Shown here one piece after another: positions 1 to 8,609 of a stretch of 64,000 nucleotides of DNA. The notes under the pieces are model-generated. The model did not search any database. It was not told the DNA's origin and saw only the letters and a list, made by a program, of their open reading frames with translations. The position numbers and the translations under genes are program-made. The DNA comes from Ameyamaea chiangmaiensis (GTDB lineage: Bacteria > Pseudomonadota > Alphaproteobacteria > Acetobacterales > Acetobacteraceae): NCBI RefSeq assembly GCF_025995235.1, contig NZ_BAPT01000057.1:62001-126000 (forward strand), in the 5' to 3' direction. Each line of letters starts with the position of its first letter. The first letter of the stretch is position 1.

Positions 1-1877
1 GTCATCGCCGCCAGCGTGCCCTGGAGATAAGCCTCGATCACGGGGGCCGGCGCCGGGCCGGCGTGCCGGACGACGCGCGCCATGCGGTCGGCGCTGTAAC
101 CCACCCAGCGGCGCGTATCGGGTAACGCCGGGCTGGCGGCCAGACGCCGCAGATCGCCCAGAATACGCCCGCGCATCCGCCAGCGCACGGAGTCGGTGTT
201 GAACGGAAGTACCATGCGGAAGATCAGGACCGCGCAGCCCGCGCCCAGAACCGTGGCCACGGCGCTGTTGAAATAGGCGATCTCCGTCTCCCGCCCACCG
301 TTGAGCGGCGAGATCATATTGATGGTGAAGATGTTGTAGGCTGCGGCGGCCAGGGCGGTGGACGCGTTGCGCGCGGCCAGTCCGCCCACGATCATCGGCA
401 CGGCCAGAACGGCGGCCAGAGTCGTCGGATCATTGACGGCCGGCACGACCCAGAGCGACATGATTCCGGCGACGATTGCGGCCGCCACCGTTCCGCGGAA
501 GAAGTTGCTGGTGGCGATCACCGGGTTCTCGCGGGTCGCGAACAGACCGACCGTGAGCGAGATGATGGTGATGAAGCCAAGGCCGCTTGACCATGCGGTG
601 ACTTCCCAGATGAGCGACGCCACCGTGATGCTGGCGGTGGCGCGGATGCCGTTATGCAGGGCCTCGGTGTAATCGCGCGGTGCCGGCAGGCGGAAATGGA
701 AATGGTCGCGCACGTCGGGGCGTGTGCTGGCGTGGAACTCGCGCAGTGCGAAATACAGGTCGTCCAGCAACTCCCACAGGGCCTGATGAAGAACGCGGCG
801 GTCGAGCAACATCGTCATGTGCTCTTCGCTCACGCCCCCCTGCGGCGGCAGTTCCTCGCCCAGGGCGGCGGTGATCCGGGCTCTGCACTGGTCCTGCAGG
901 GCACGCACGCGGACCATGGCGTTCGCCGCGCCTTCGTCGTGTGCCAGCAGGGGGGGGATGTCGCGCATCAGGTCGCGTGCCATCCCGGCCGTGGCGCGGA
1001 AATCGCTCTGCTCGTCCGGTAGCGCGGCCATGCGCGTGGCCATGCCGAGCGCGCGCGACAGCAGGACGGACACGGCCGCCAGTGCCGCCCGGGCGTGGTC
1101 GCCCTCGCTGCCGTGGTGGCCCATTTCGACTTCGGTGAATTCGATCTGGTCGTTGATCGTCAGGATTGTGCCGAACAGCGCGCGCGAGCGCTGAAAGGCG
1201 TGTTCGCCACCGTCGAGAACGTGCGCAACCGCATCGGTTGCGCTGTCCATGGCCGATGTCAGCTTGGCGCGGAGGGCGATGCGGGCCTGTGTCTCGCCAT
1301 TGATGGCAAACAGGGCGGCCAGGGATCCTTCGACCACGATGCCCAGCATGATGTAGGTCGAGCGCGACACGGCGACGGTAAAGATGTCGTTCGGGTTCGA
1401 CGCCGCCGCAAGTCCGACGATCGCGCAGCTATATCCGGCGAGGACGGCGGCATAGGCGCGGAAATTGCGCACCATCGTCGCGACCGTGCAGCACAGGCCG
1501 AGCCATAAGGCGATGGCAGGCAGAAACAGGAAGGGCTGCTGGGGAAACAGAGCTGTGAACAGCACGGCCATGACCACGCCCACGGCGGTACCGACGACAC
1601 GCCAGCGCGATTTGGACAGACTTTCCCCGCGCGAGTTCTGGGCCACGATCCAAACGGTCATGGCCGACCATTGCGGGCTGTCGAGTTCCATCCACATGGC
1701 GATCAGCAACGAGATGATCGCCGCCGCCGTCGTCCTGACCGCGAACAGCAGCGACGCCGGCGACGGCGCGTACAGCCACGCCAGACCAGATGGCCGCGCC
1801 ATCCAGGCGGACACGGCGGACTGTACGGCGGTCGCTCGTCGGGACCGGGACGACTGAGGGGTGGACGAGGCAGTCAT
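1..1877 (-). CDS. FUSC-family inner-membrane transporter (C-terminus beyond window)
   Basis: From an ATG at 1877 the leftward frame stays open to the window edge, giving at least 625 residues without the C-terminus. Two hydrophobic blocks (about residues 35-190 and 405-545) flank a soluble middle region. This is the repeated-half layout of YccS/AaeB-type (fusaric-acid-resistance-like) inner-membrane exporters, and stretches such as SPQWSAMTVWIVAQ are typical of the family. The likely role is efflux of small aromatic acids or a related envelope function; the substrate cannot be read from sequence. It diverges from the peptidase gene at 2063. No strong ribosome-binding site precedes the start, so the exact N-terminus is uncertain. 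Confidence 0.8.
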   Translation of the reverse strand, partial: MTASSTPQSSRSRRATAVQSAVSAWMARPSGLAWLYAPSPASLLFAVRTTAAAIISLLIAMWMELDSPQWSAMTVWIVAQNSRGESLSKSRWRVVGTAVGVVMAVLFTALFPQQPFLFLPAIALWLGLCCTVATMVRNFRAYAAVLAGYSCAIVGLAAASNPNDIFTVAVSRSTYIMLGIVVEGSLAALFAINGETQARIALRAKLTSAMDSATDAVAHVLDGGEHAFQRSRALFGTILTINDQIEFTEVEMGHHGSEGDHARAALAAVSVLLSRALGMATRMAALPDEQSDFRATAGMARDLMRDIPPLLAHDEGAANAMVRVRALQDQCRARITAALGEELPPQGGVSEEHMTMLLDRRVLHQALWELLDDLYFALREFHASTRPDVRDHFHFRLPAPRDYTEALHNGIRATASITVASLIWEVTAWSSGLGFITIISLTVGLFATRENPVIATSNFFRGTVAAAIVAGIMSLWVVPAVNDPTTLAAVLAVPMIVGGLAARNASTALAAAAYNIFTINMISPLNGGRETEIAYFNSAVATVLGAGCAVLIFRMVLPFNTDSVRWRMRGRILGDLRRLAASPALPDTRRWVGYSADRMARVVRHAGPAPAPVIEAYLQGTLAAM

Positions 1878-2062
1878 GCGCGCGCTTTGGACCAGTAAGG
1901 ACGCGAAGGGTAGCCGAACGGCAGGGCGAAAGCTCCGCGCAACGCACGCATGACTGCCATTTACTGATTGTTCAAGAGTGCGTGACCGTCCGGGTAGTTT
2001 CCGCGCCTCCCCGGCGGGGCTAGGGTACGCGGCCCTGTGTCCGGTCGGGAAAACGCTGCCTT

Positions 2063-4003
2063 ATGACTCGCCTTCCTCTTCGCGCTCTGACCGTCCTGCT
2101 GGGCATTCTGTCCTGCGGGCATGGTGCGGTTGCCGCGCCGCATGGTCCGACACGCTTTGCCGATGTCGTGCTGTCGCCCGACGGAACACAGGTGGCCAGT
2201 CTGGAGCAAGGCGCTGCGGGTGGCACGGTGCTGATGCTGCGTGGCACGGGCGATGGGCGCGCCAGGACGGTCACCCTCCCGTGCTCCGTCGCGGGTTGCG
2301 TTCCGACGGCCGCTGCGTTCGCGCCGGGCGGCCACTCCCTGGTCGTCGTCACGACCGACGCGGATGGCAGTTCGTCGCTCTTCGGGATGACGGCGCAAGG
2401 CGTTCACCCGGCGCTGATCCTGCATTTTGATGGCGTCATCGATCGCCCCGTCTTTGATGCGACGGGCAACCTGTCGGTCCTGGCGACCCTTCATCCGGCT
2501 AAGCGCCCGGGGGCAACGCAGGCATCGGCCGTGCGGGCAGGGGACATGAACGTCCAGCCGGACGAACAGCGCATTGCCCGGATCGATGGCGGCGCGGTGC
2601 ATTTCGTCTCCGACGCCGGGCGCTATGTCTACGACTACGATCCCCTGCCGGGCGGCGGTTATATCGCCGTCTCGGCCGCCGGGGATGGCGATGCCAATTA
2701 CTGGGTGGCGACACTGGACCGCATCGCGCCCGACGGTGTGACGACGACCCTGTTCCATCCGCCGCAGACCATGCAACTTGCCCAGCCCCGGGTCTCTCCC
2801 GATGGTCGCACGGCGGCGTTTATCGGTGGATTGATGAGCGATTTCGGATCGACCGGCGGCGACGTCTACACGCTGGCGCTGGACGCGAACGCCGCGCCCG
2901 TGAACCGGATGGTCAAGGAAGCGCGCGCGATGACCGCGACGGCCGTAGGGTGGCAGTGTGGTGCCGGACTGTCGGCCACCGTCCAGCATGAGACGGAGTT
3001 CGCACTGCTTGCGCTCGACGGTGAACGGCCCCGCGTGATGTGGCATGGCGGCGGCAGCGTGGGGCTGGGTCAGCGCAGCCACGCGATCGCCTGTGCCGGT
3101 GGCGCGGCGGTGACGGTGCGCGAGGACTTCGATCGGGCGCCCGAACTCGCGGCCGCTTTGGTGGAAGACGGGCGCCTGACAGCCTTTCACGACGTGACGC
3201 AACTCAATCGTGGCCTGGCTGGCGGCGTGAAGGCGTTGTCCCTGACGTGGAAAAGCGATGGTGTGTCCGTGCAGGGGTGGTATCTGCGCGCGCCCGGCAT
3301 GACGGCCGCACAGCACCCGTTGATCATTGATGTTCATGGCGGCCCCAGTGCCGCGTGGGTGCCGCGTTTTGGCGTCGGGCCGACGGAGACGGCGCTGCTG
3401 GCGCGTGGATATGACCTGCTGCTGCCCAATCCCCGTGGCAGTTTCGGTCAGGGAGAAGCCTTCGCCAGCGCGGTCGTGCATGACTATGGCGGTGGCCCCC
3501 TGCGCGACATTCTTGCCGGGATTGACGCTGTTGCGGGGACCTTTCCGGTCGATGAGCGTCGGCTCGGGCTGATCGGGTATTCGTATGGCGGCTACATGGC
3601 GATGTGGGCACCGACGCAGACGGATCGCTTTGCGGCCGTGGCGGCGGGGGGTGGCGTGTCGGACTGGCTGTCGATCGAGGGCGAGCAGGGGATCGTGACG
3701 TCTGACATTCCGTTCTTCGGCGCCTCGATCTACGATAACCCGGAGCCCTACCTCGCGGCGTCGCCCGTCCTGCATATGAAGACGATGCATACGCCCGCTT
3801 TCGTGTATGTCGGCGAGCGCGATATCGAGTGCCCGATGCCACAAAGCCAGGAGTATGTTCAGGCCCTGCGCGTTCTGGGCGTGCCGTACAGCTATGTTGT
3901 CTATCCCGGTCTCGGGCATGGGCTGGCCGACCCCGGCGCGCGGGCGGATGTCGCAACGCGCACGGCGAACTGGTTCGCGCGGTGGTTCGCCGGTCGCGGA
4001 TGA
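2063..4003 (+). CDS. Secreted S9-family (acylaminoacyl/dipeptidyl-type) serine peptidase
   Basis: This 646-residue protein begins with a signal peptide (MTRLPLRAL followed by a hydrophobic stretch ending near AVAA). A beta-propeller-like N-terminal half follows, then a C-terminal alpha/beta-hydrolase domain. The nucleophile motif GYSYGG places the catalytic Ser at about 507, with Asp about 587 (GERD) and His about 619 (GLGHG). The order and spacing are those of prolyl-oligopeptidase family S9, closest in style to acylaminoacyl peptidases. It probably cleaves short peptides in the periplasm. It stands alone between the divergent FUSC gene and the convergent GST-GNAT gene, 27 bases away. It is the first of three S9 peptidases in the window. 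Confidence 0.88.
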   Translation: MTRLPLRALTVLLGILSCGHGAVAAPHGPTRFADVVLSPDGTQVASLEQGAAGGTVLMLRGTGDGRARTVTLPCSVAGCVPTAAAFAPGGHSLVVVTTDADGSSSLFGMTAQGVHPALILHFDGVIDRPVFDATGNLSVLATLHPAKRPGATQASAVRAGDMNVQPDEQRIARIDGGAVHFVSDAGRYVYDYDPLPGGGYIAVSAAGDGDANYWVATLDRIAPDGVTTTLFHPPQTMQLAQPRVSPDGRTAAFIGGLMSDFGSTGGDVYTLALDANAAPVNRMVKEARAMTATAVGWQCGAGLSATVQHETEFALLALDGERPRVMWHGGGSVGLGQRSHAIACAGGAAVTVREDFDRAPELAAALVEDGRLTAFHDVTQLNRGLAGGVKALSLTWKSDGVSVQGWYLRAPGMTAAQHPLIIDVHGGPSAAWVPRFGVGPTETALLARGYDLLLPNPRGSFGQGEAFASAVVHDYGGGPLRDILAGIDAVAGTFPVDERRLGLIGYSYGGYMAMWAPTQTDRFAAVAAGGGVSDWLSIEGEQGIVTSDIPFFGASIYDNPEPYLAASPVLHMKTMHTPAFVYVGERDIECPMPQSQEYVQALRVLGVPYSYVVYPGLGHGLADPGARADVATRTANWFARWFAGRG

Positions 4004-4030
4004 AGAGTGGGCGTTACCGGAGCGTCTTGT

Positions 4031-5272
4031 TTACAGGCGCAGGATCATCGCGCAGCGGGAGGTGGACGGCAGACCGCGCGCGACCTCCTCGTTCAGGATC
4101 TCGTCCAGCCACGGGGGGCATTCCGGGCGCGGTATCTCCACAAAGCCGAGGCGCGCGTAATAGGGCGCGTTGAACGGCACGGTTCGGAACGTCGTGAGAG
4201 TCAGGGCCTTCAGACCCTGTTCCGCGGCAGCGGTGGCGGCCCGTGTCAGCAGCGCGCGGCCGACGCCCCGACGCTGAAATCGGGTGGCCACGGAAATCTC
4301 ATGAATATGAAGGTATGTATCGTGAAGCGAGGCACTGAGAAAGGCGTGCGGCCTGTCGTGTTCGTCGACGGCGACCCATGTCTGGCCACCGATGATCGCG
4401 AGGCGATGGTCGTCGGCTGACATGACGGTGTCGTCGGCAATCCACGACAGGTCGCCGATGGCCGGATCGACCACGCCGCGGAAGGCGTTGGCGGCCGAGC
4501 GCTCCACGTCGGGCAGCATCGCCGCATCCTCGACCCGGGCGCCCCGAATTACGAAGTCTGTTGCATCAGCCCCGTCATCGCGAAGGCCGGCCTGTGCGAA
4601 CAGGGCGTTGCGATCGTCGGCGGTGGCGAACAAGACGTCGCCGCTCCGCACGCTTTGCGTCAGGGCGTAGGCGCGCCGTGTGGCGGGTCGGGCAGCGATT
4701 GCGGCATGCCAGCGGGCTAGTGACGGAAACAGGGTCATGTCCTGACCCTGTCCTTCGGGAAGGATCCAGGGATAGGCGGCAAAATCGGCAATCGATACCG
4801 CATCGCCCGCCAGAAACGCCGTGGCGCTCAGCCGTCGGTCCATCACGCCATAGAGGCGCGTGGTTTCCTTGACATAACGGTCGATGGCGTAAGGTATTTT
4901 TTCCGGCGCGTAGCTTGAGAAATGATGATTCTGTCCCGCCATGGGGCCGAGCCCCCCGACCTGCCAGAACAGCCATTCCTCGACCGCGATGCGCTGGCGT
5001 GGCGTGTCACCGCCGAAGCGCCCTGTCTTGCGCGAAAGATACGACAGGATCGCGCCGGATTCGAAAACGGAGAGCGGTGCCCCCCCGTCGTCTGGCGCGT
5101 GATCGACAATCGCGGGGATGCGATTATTGGGCGAAATGGCAAGGAAATCCGGCAGGAACTGGTCTCCCTTGCCGATATTGACGGCATGAAGCCGATAGGC
5201 GAGTCGCGTCTCCTCCAGCATGAGCGTGATTTTGTGACCATTGGGCGTCGGCCAGTAATGCACATCGATCAT
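4031..5272 (-). CDS. Fusion of a YfcG-like glutathione S-transferase and a GNAT acetyltransferase
   Basis: The 413-residue protein has two recognisable halves in one frame. Residues 1-85 are a thioredoxin-fold GST N-domain with the WPTPNGHKIT and SPNNRIPAIVDH motifs of the YfcG/Ure2-like (nu-class) group, and 90-210 are the helical GST C-domain (IADFAAYPW). Residues about 240-413 form a GNAT fold with the acetyl-CoA loop RRGVGRAL (334-341) and the late YYARLGFVEI element. The start at 5272 is chosen because AGGAG lies seven bases upstream and it avoids overlapping rbsK. The start lies 19 bases after the ribokinase stop, so the two genes probably share a transcript. YfcG-like proteins normally end after the GST domains, so the fusion is unusual. 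The function of each half is assigned by family only. Confidence 0.85.
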   Translation of the reverse strand: MIDVHYWPTPNGHKITLMLEETRLAYRLHAVNIGKGDQFLPDFLAISPNNRIPAIVDHAPDDGGAPLSVFESGAILSYLSRKTGRFGGDTPRQRIAVEEWLFWQVGGLGPMAGQNHHFSSYAPEKIPYAIDRYVKETTRLYGVMDRRLSATAFLAGDAVSIADFAAYPWILPEGQGQDMTLFPSLARWHAAIAARPATRRAYALTQSVRSGDVLFATADDRNALFAQAGLRDDGADATDFVIRGARVEDAAMLPDVERSAANAFRGVVDPAIGDLSWIADDTVMSADDHRLAIIGGQTWVAVDEHDRPHAFLSASLHDTYLHIHEISVATRFQRRGVGRALLTRAATAAAEQGLKALTLTTFRTVPFNAPYYARLGFVEIPRPECPPWLDEILNEEVARGLPSTSRCAMILRL

Positions 5273-5291
5273 CGGAACACTCCTGACCTGG

Positions 5292-6239
5292 TCAAGGTTG
5301 TGAGCGTAAAAGCTCATCGACCTCGTCCCGTGTCGGCGCGGCGTCGGCCGCACCGTGGCGGGTAGTGGCAAGTGCGCCGCACGCGGCGGCGAACCGCACG
5401 CAGTCGGCAAACGGTCTGCCCTCCGCCATGGCGGTGGCCAGACCGCCGTTGAAGCAGTCCCCCGCGGCTACGCTGTCGATCGCGGTGACGCGGAACGGGG
5501 GTATGAAGCCGCTCTCGCCGTCTGCGGACCAGAACACGCCCCGTGCGCCGAGTTTGATCAGAACGCGGGCGAGGCCGCGCTGATGAAAGACCGCTGCCGC
5601 GTCGGCGGCCGTCTGCGCATCATGGGGCCGGATGCCGACCAGTCGTTCGGTTTCCGTCTCATTGGGGGTCATCACGGTCGCCAAAGCATACAGCGCGGGG
5701 TCCAACGGCTCGTGCGGGACGGGTGCGGGATCGAGAATGACCGGCACGCCTCGGGTGTGGGCCGCCTGTGCGGCGGTGCGCACCACGGCCAGGGGAATTT
5801 CCAGCTGAAGAAGAAGAACCTTTGCCGGAAAAAGAACCTTCTCAAACTCGGGTAGGTCCGTCGGCGCGATCGACAGGTTCGCACCGCCGATCACCGTGAT
5901 TGTGTTTTCGCCCCGCGCGTCCACCGCGATCAGGGCGAGTCCGGTCTGATGATCGCGGTCCGTGCGCAGGGCCGACGCGTCCACACCGAAACGCGCCAGA
6001 GCCGTACGGGCCGTGTCGGCAAAAGCATCGTTGCCGACCTGGCCGACAAGACGTGCCGAACCACTCAGCCGAGCCGCCGCGGCGGCCTGATTGGCGCCCT
6101 TGCCGCCCAGTCCGATCTGGGCGGCGGGCGCGTGCAGCGTTTCACCGGGTTTGGGCAGTGCTTCAAGCCGGGCCACGATATCGATATTGATGCTGCCGAA
6201 TATCACAATCGCGGGAAGGAGAAGGGAAGTATCGGACAT
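5292..6239 (-). CDS. rbsK: Ribokinase
   Basis: This 315-residue PfkB-family sugar kinase phosphorylates ribose to ribose 5-phosphate. The N-terminal FGSINIDIVARLEALPKPGET and GGKGANQA motifs are the ribokinase substrate-binding signatures. The C-terminal DSVAAGDCFNGGLA matches the DTxGAGD anion-hole and catalytic-Asp motif, with Ala in place of the first Gly. Length and motif spacing are normal. No ribose transporter or regulator lies beside it; downstream is the GST-GNAT fusion. A deoxyribokinase or another PfkB sugar specificity cannot be excluded from sequence alone. Confidence 0.88.
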   Translation of the reverse strand: MSDTSLLLPAIVIFGSINIDIVARLEALPKPGETLHAPAAQIGLGGKGANQAAAAARLSGSARLVGQVGNDAFADTARTALARFGVDASALRTDRDHQTGLALIAVDARGENTITVIGGANLSIAPTDLPEFEKVLFPAKVLLLQLEIPLAVVRTAAQAAHTRGVPVILDPAPVPHEPLDPALYALATVMTPNETETERLVGIRPHDAQTAADAAAVFHQRGLARVLIKLGARGVFWSADGESGFIPPFRVTAIDSVAAGDCFNGGLATAMAEGRPFADCVRFAAACGALATTRHGAADAAPTRDEVDELLRSQP

Positions 6240-6307
6240 ATCGCGTCTTTCGTAGGCAACAGAGTGATGCGTTTATGAACGGATATTTATATCTCTACCA
6301 GCGCTTG

Positions 6308-6335
6308 TTGATTTTTTAATGAACTATTGTAGAAT
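6308..6335 (+). promoter_or_regulatory. Candidate sigma-70 promoter of mucR
   Basis: TTGATT (6308-6313) and TAGAAT (6330-6335) are separated by 16 bases, inside the most AT-rich intergenic stretch of this part of the window (about 6240-6400). Transcription would begin near 6342 and leave a leader of about 60 bases before the mucR start. Ros/MucR proteins are known to bind AT-rich DNA in their own promoters, so this region is also a plausible autoregulatory target. Confidence 0.45.
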
Positions 6336-6400
6336 ACAAACGCTGAGTGACGGATAACCGTGCTTCTGCCGCATACATGAATTTAATCGGATTCCATACC

Positions 6401-6889
6401 ATGCCTGACACAGAGACCCGTTCGTCGTTGCTTGATCTGACCGCGCAGATCGTCTCGGCCCACGTGGCGAACAATACGATCACGTCCGAATCGCTGCCCG
6501 AGCTTATTCGACAGGTCTATCGCGCGTTGGATGGTGCGGGCCATGTCGAGCCGGAGCCCGAGAAGCTGCAGCCCGCCGTGCCGATCAAGCGTTCGGTTTT
6601 TCCGGATTATATCGTCTGCCTTGAGGACGGTAAGAAACTCAAGATGCTCAAGCGTCATCTGCAGAGCGCCTATGGTATGACGCCGGAACAGTACCGCGAG
6701 CGGTGGGGCCTGCCGTCCGACTATCCCATGGTCGCGCCGAACTATGCCGAGCGCCGTTCGACGCTGGCACGCGAGATCGGTCTGGGCCGCAAGGTCAGCA
6801 TCGAGGCCGATGCCTCTGTCGCCGACATCAGCGAGAGTGGGGAAAGCGCCAAGCCGACGCGTGGTCGTCGCAAGGGCGGCGCCGCCTGA
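6401..6889 (+). CDS. mucR: MucR/Ros-family transcriptional regulator
   Basis: The 162-residue protein matches the alphaproteobacterial Ros/MucR family over its length. It has the N-terminal oligomerisation helices (LLDLTAQIVSAHVANN), then the DNA-binding core SVFPDYIVCLEDGKKLKMLKRHL followed by MTPEQYRERWGLPSDYPMVAPNYAE. The start at 6401 is chosen because homologues begin with this short leader; GTG 6347 and ATG 6377 are in frame but lack family support. Of the classical zinc ligands, Cys73 and His86 are present. Asp76 replaces the second Cys, and Ala90/Tyr91 replace the distal His pair. Ml-type homologues are known that fold without zinc. The basic C-terminus (KPTRGRRKGG) may add DNA contacts. 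MucR proteins act globally on exopolysaccharide, motility and cell-cycle genes. Confidence 0.88.
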   Translation: MPDTETRSSLLDLTAQIVSAHVANNTITSESLPELIRQVYRALDGAGHVEPEPEKLQPAVPIKRSVFPDYIVCLEDGKKLKMLKRHLQSAYGMTPEQYRERWGLPSDYPMVAPNYAERRSTLAREIGLGRKVSIEADASVADISESGESAKPTRGRRKGGAA

Positions 6890-6936
6890 GCCGGGCGATT
6901 CCGCACGAGCGAACAGACCATTGACGGAGATCCAGG

Positions 6937-7890
6937 GTGGTCGCGACATCTGGCGATGAGGCGCTGGCCCGGCTGCAACAGCGCCGGGCGCTGTTGCGGT
7001 GGCGTCTTGGGGCCATCGGTGCCTTTACACTTCTCGTCGCCGTGGCCGGGGGCGTACGTCTTCACGTCTCCGACCACGGTGGTCTGAAGCGCGATCATCT
7101 GGCGCGCTTGCGCGTCACGGGTGTGATAGGATCGGACGTTAGTCGACTGACCGACGCATTGCGAGATGCCGGGGACGACGCCTCCGTAAAAGCCATTATT
7201 CTGGACGTTGATACGCCGGGTGGCTCCGTCACCGGGGGCGAAAATCTGCACGACGCAGTTGAGCGCGCCGCTCGCCGCAAGCCTGTGGTGGTCACCATGG
7301 ACGGCTTGGCGGCATCAGCCGGTTACATGATCTCGGTGCCGGCCCAGCGCATTTTCGCGCAGCGCGCGACGTTGACCGGGTCGATCGGCGTTCTGATGCA
7401 GGCGCCCGATTTTTCCGGTCTGCTGGGCAAGGTCGGCGTGTCGGTCGACCAACTGGTGTCGGGCGATCTGAAGGGCCAGCCGTCTGGCGTTCAGCCCCTG
7501 TCCCCTGCGGGACGGGCCATGTTGCAGAGCCTGGTGGGTGAGCTTTACGAACAATTCGTCGCCATGGTCGCGGCCGGACGGCATATGTCGCCCGACGCGG
7601 TGCGGGCGCTTGCAGACGGTCGGCCCTATACCGGGGCGAAGGCCGTCACGTTGGGTCTGGTCGATCAGATCGGCACGGAAGACGACGCACGAAACTGGCT
7701 CCGTGACCGTTACCATATTTCGCTTGCCTTGCCGGTGCGTGACATTGGACAAAAGAAGCGCAACTGGCTGGTCGCCCACATGGCCTCGGGTGATTTCGGC
7801 GGCCTGGCGCAGGCCATTGTCTCAAAAGGTTTTTTGGGTCAGGATTTGGCCCGAGGAGGGCCTGTTGCTCTCCTGCAGCTCGGCGACTGA
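6937..7890 (+). CDS. sppA: Signal peptide peptidase SppA, short (36K-type) form
   Basis: This 317-residue S49-family serine peptidase starts at GTG 6937. A single membrane segment (about residues 25-42) anchors it. The conserved DTPGGSV and DGLAASAGYM blocks place the catalytic Ser at about 127, and the general-base Lys is about 179 in SGDLKG. It degrades cleaved signal peptides in the membrane. It is half the length of the enterobacterial double-domain SppA and would therefore assemble as an oligomer. ihfB follows after 15 bases, so the two are probably cotranscribed. Confidence 0.88.
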   Translation: MVATSGDEALARLQQRRALLRWRLGAIGAFTLLVAVAGGVRLHVSDHGGLKRDHLARLRVTGVIGSDVSRLTDALRDAGDDASVKAIILDVDTPGGSVTGGENLHDAVERAARRKPVVVTMDGLAASAGYMISVPAQRIFAQRATLTGSIGVLMQAPDFSGLLGKVGVSVDQLVSGDLKGQPSGVQPLSPAGRAMLQSLVGELYEQFVAMVAAGRHMSPDAVRALADGRPYTGAKAVTLGLVDQIGTEDDARNWLRDRYHISLALPVRDIGQKKRNWLVAHMASGDFGGLAQAIVSKGFLGQDLARGGPVALLQLGD

Positions 7891-7905
7891 CGCACAGGAG
7901 GAGGG

Positions 7906-8199
7906 ATGACCAAGTCGGAACTGATTGCCGAACTCGCGGCTGCCAACCCTCATCTTCTCAGTCGGGATGTGGAACTGATCGTCCAGACGATCTTCGACGA
8001 GATCGTCGAAGCGTTGTCTCGCGGCGACCGGGTGGAGCTTCGCGGCTTCGGCGCCTTTACGGTCAAGCAGCGGGATGCCCGCGTCGGCCGCAATCCCCGC
8101 ACCGGCGATGCCGTGCCGGTCGATGAAAAACGTGTTCCGTTCTTCAAGGCAGGCAAGGAACTTCGTGAGCGCGTCAACCTTGTAAAAAACAAGGCCTGA
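7906..8199 (+). CDS. ihfB: Integration host factor subunit beta
   Basis: This 97-residue DNABII protein carries the family signature GFGAFTVKQRDARVGRNPRTG in the beta-arm, with the arm-tip Pro that intercalates and bends DNA. The N-terminal MTKSELIAELA and the extended C-terminus identify the beta subunit rather than HU. A very strong ribosome-binding site (AGGAGG) lies directly before the ATG. It pairs with IhfA, encoded at 26580 in the same window. The position directly behind sppA suggests a shared transcript. Confidence 0.9.
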   Translation: MTKSELIAELAAANPHLLSRDVELIVQTIFDEIVEALSRGDRVELRGFGAFTVKQRDARVGRNPRTGDAVPVDEKRVPFFKAGKELRERVNLVKNKA

Positions 8200-8320
8200 T
8201 AAACATGACATACGGCGGTCTGCCGCCGGAAACGTTAGTGTTCTCTTAATGTTCTTGTTTGTGTGCCGCACACGGGCTATCGTGCGGGGTGCGCGCAAGG
8301 GTGCTCGGGGAGACGCGGTG

Positions 8321-8587
8321 ATGAACAGGGGATATGTGCTTCTGGCAGCATGCGTTGCCGTGATGGGCGCCGACCACGCACTGGCCGGTGATTCGCGGGC
8401 TGCATCGCCCCCGCATGCGACACTGGTCGCTGGCTGCTACGGTAAGGATTCGACGATTTACCTGACGGAGCGCGCGCCCAGAATTATCGACCGGGCACGG
8501 TATCTGGCACCGGTCGGCCTAGCGATGTATTTCGCGGGCGAACACCCGGCCTGTACCCTCAGCCGCCCGCGACAACACCACACCTGA
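8321..8587 (+). CDS. Small predicted secreted protein of unknown function
   Basis: This 88-residue protein has a clear signal peptide (MNRGYVLLAACVAVMGADHALA, likely cleaved after ALA). The mature part is about 65 residues with two cysteines (VAGCYGK and HPACTL), which could form a disulphide in the periplasm. I do not recognise the family. The ATG at 8321 is preferred over in-frame starts further upstream because the signal peptide then begins correctly and GGGGAG lies upstream. It sits 121 bases after ihfB and ends 22 bases before the convergent LysR gene. Confidence 0.6.
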   Translation: MNRGYVLLAACVAVMGADHALAGDSRAASPPHATLVAGCYGKDSTIYLTERAPRIIDRARYLAPVGLAMYFAGEHPACTLSRPRQHHT

Positions 8588-8609
8588 GGGGCGTGTCAGG
8601 CCACGAGCA

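Noticed and set aside
1961..3919. Open minus-strand frame of 652 codons
   Set aside because: It lies opposite the S9 peptidase with intact catalytic motifs, its translation is Arg/His/Gln-rich low-quality sequence, and it is explained by high GC content.
8211..8235. Hairpin GGCGG-TCT-GCCGCC after ihfB
   Set aside because: No T tract follows, so it is not convincing as an intrinsic terminator.
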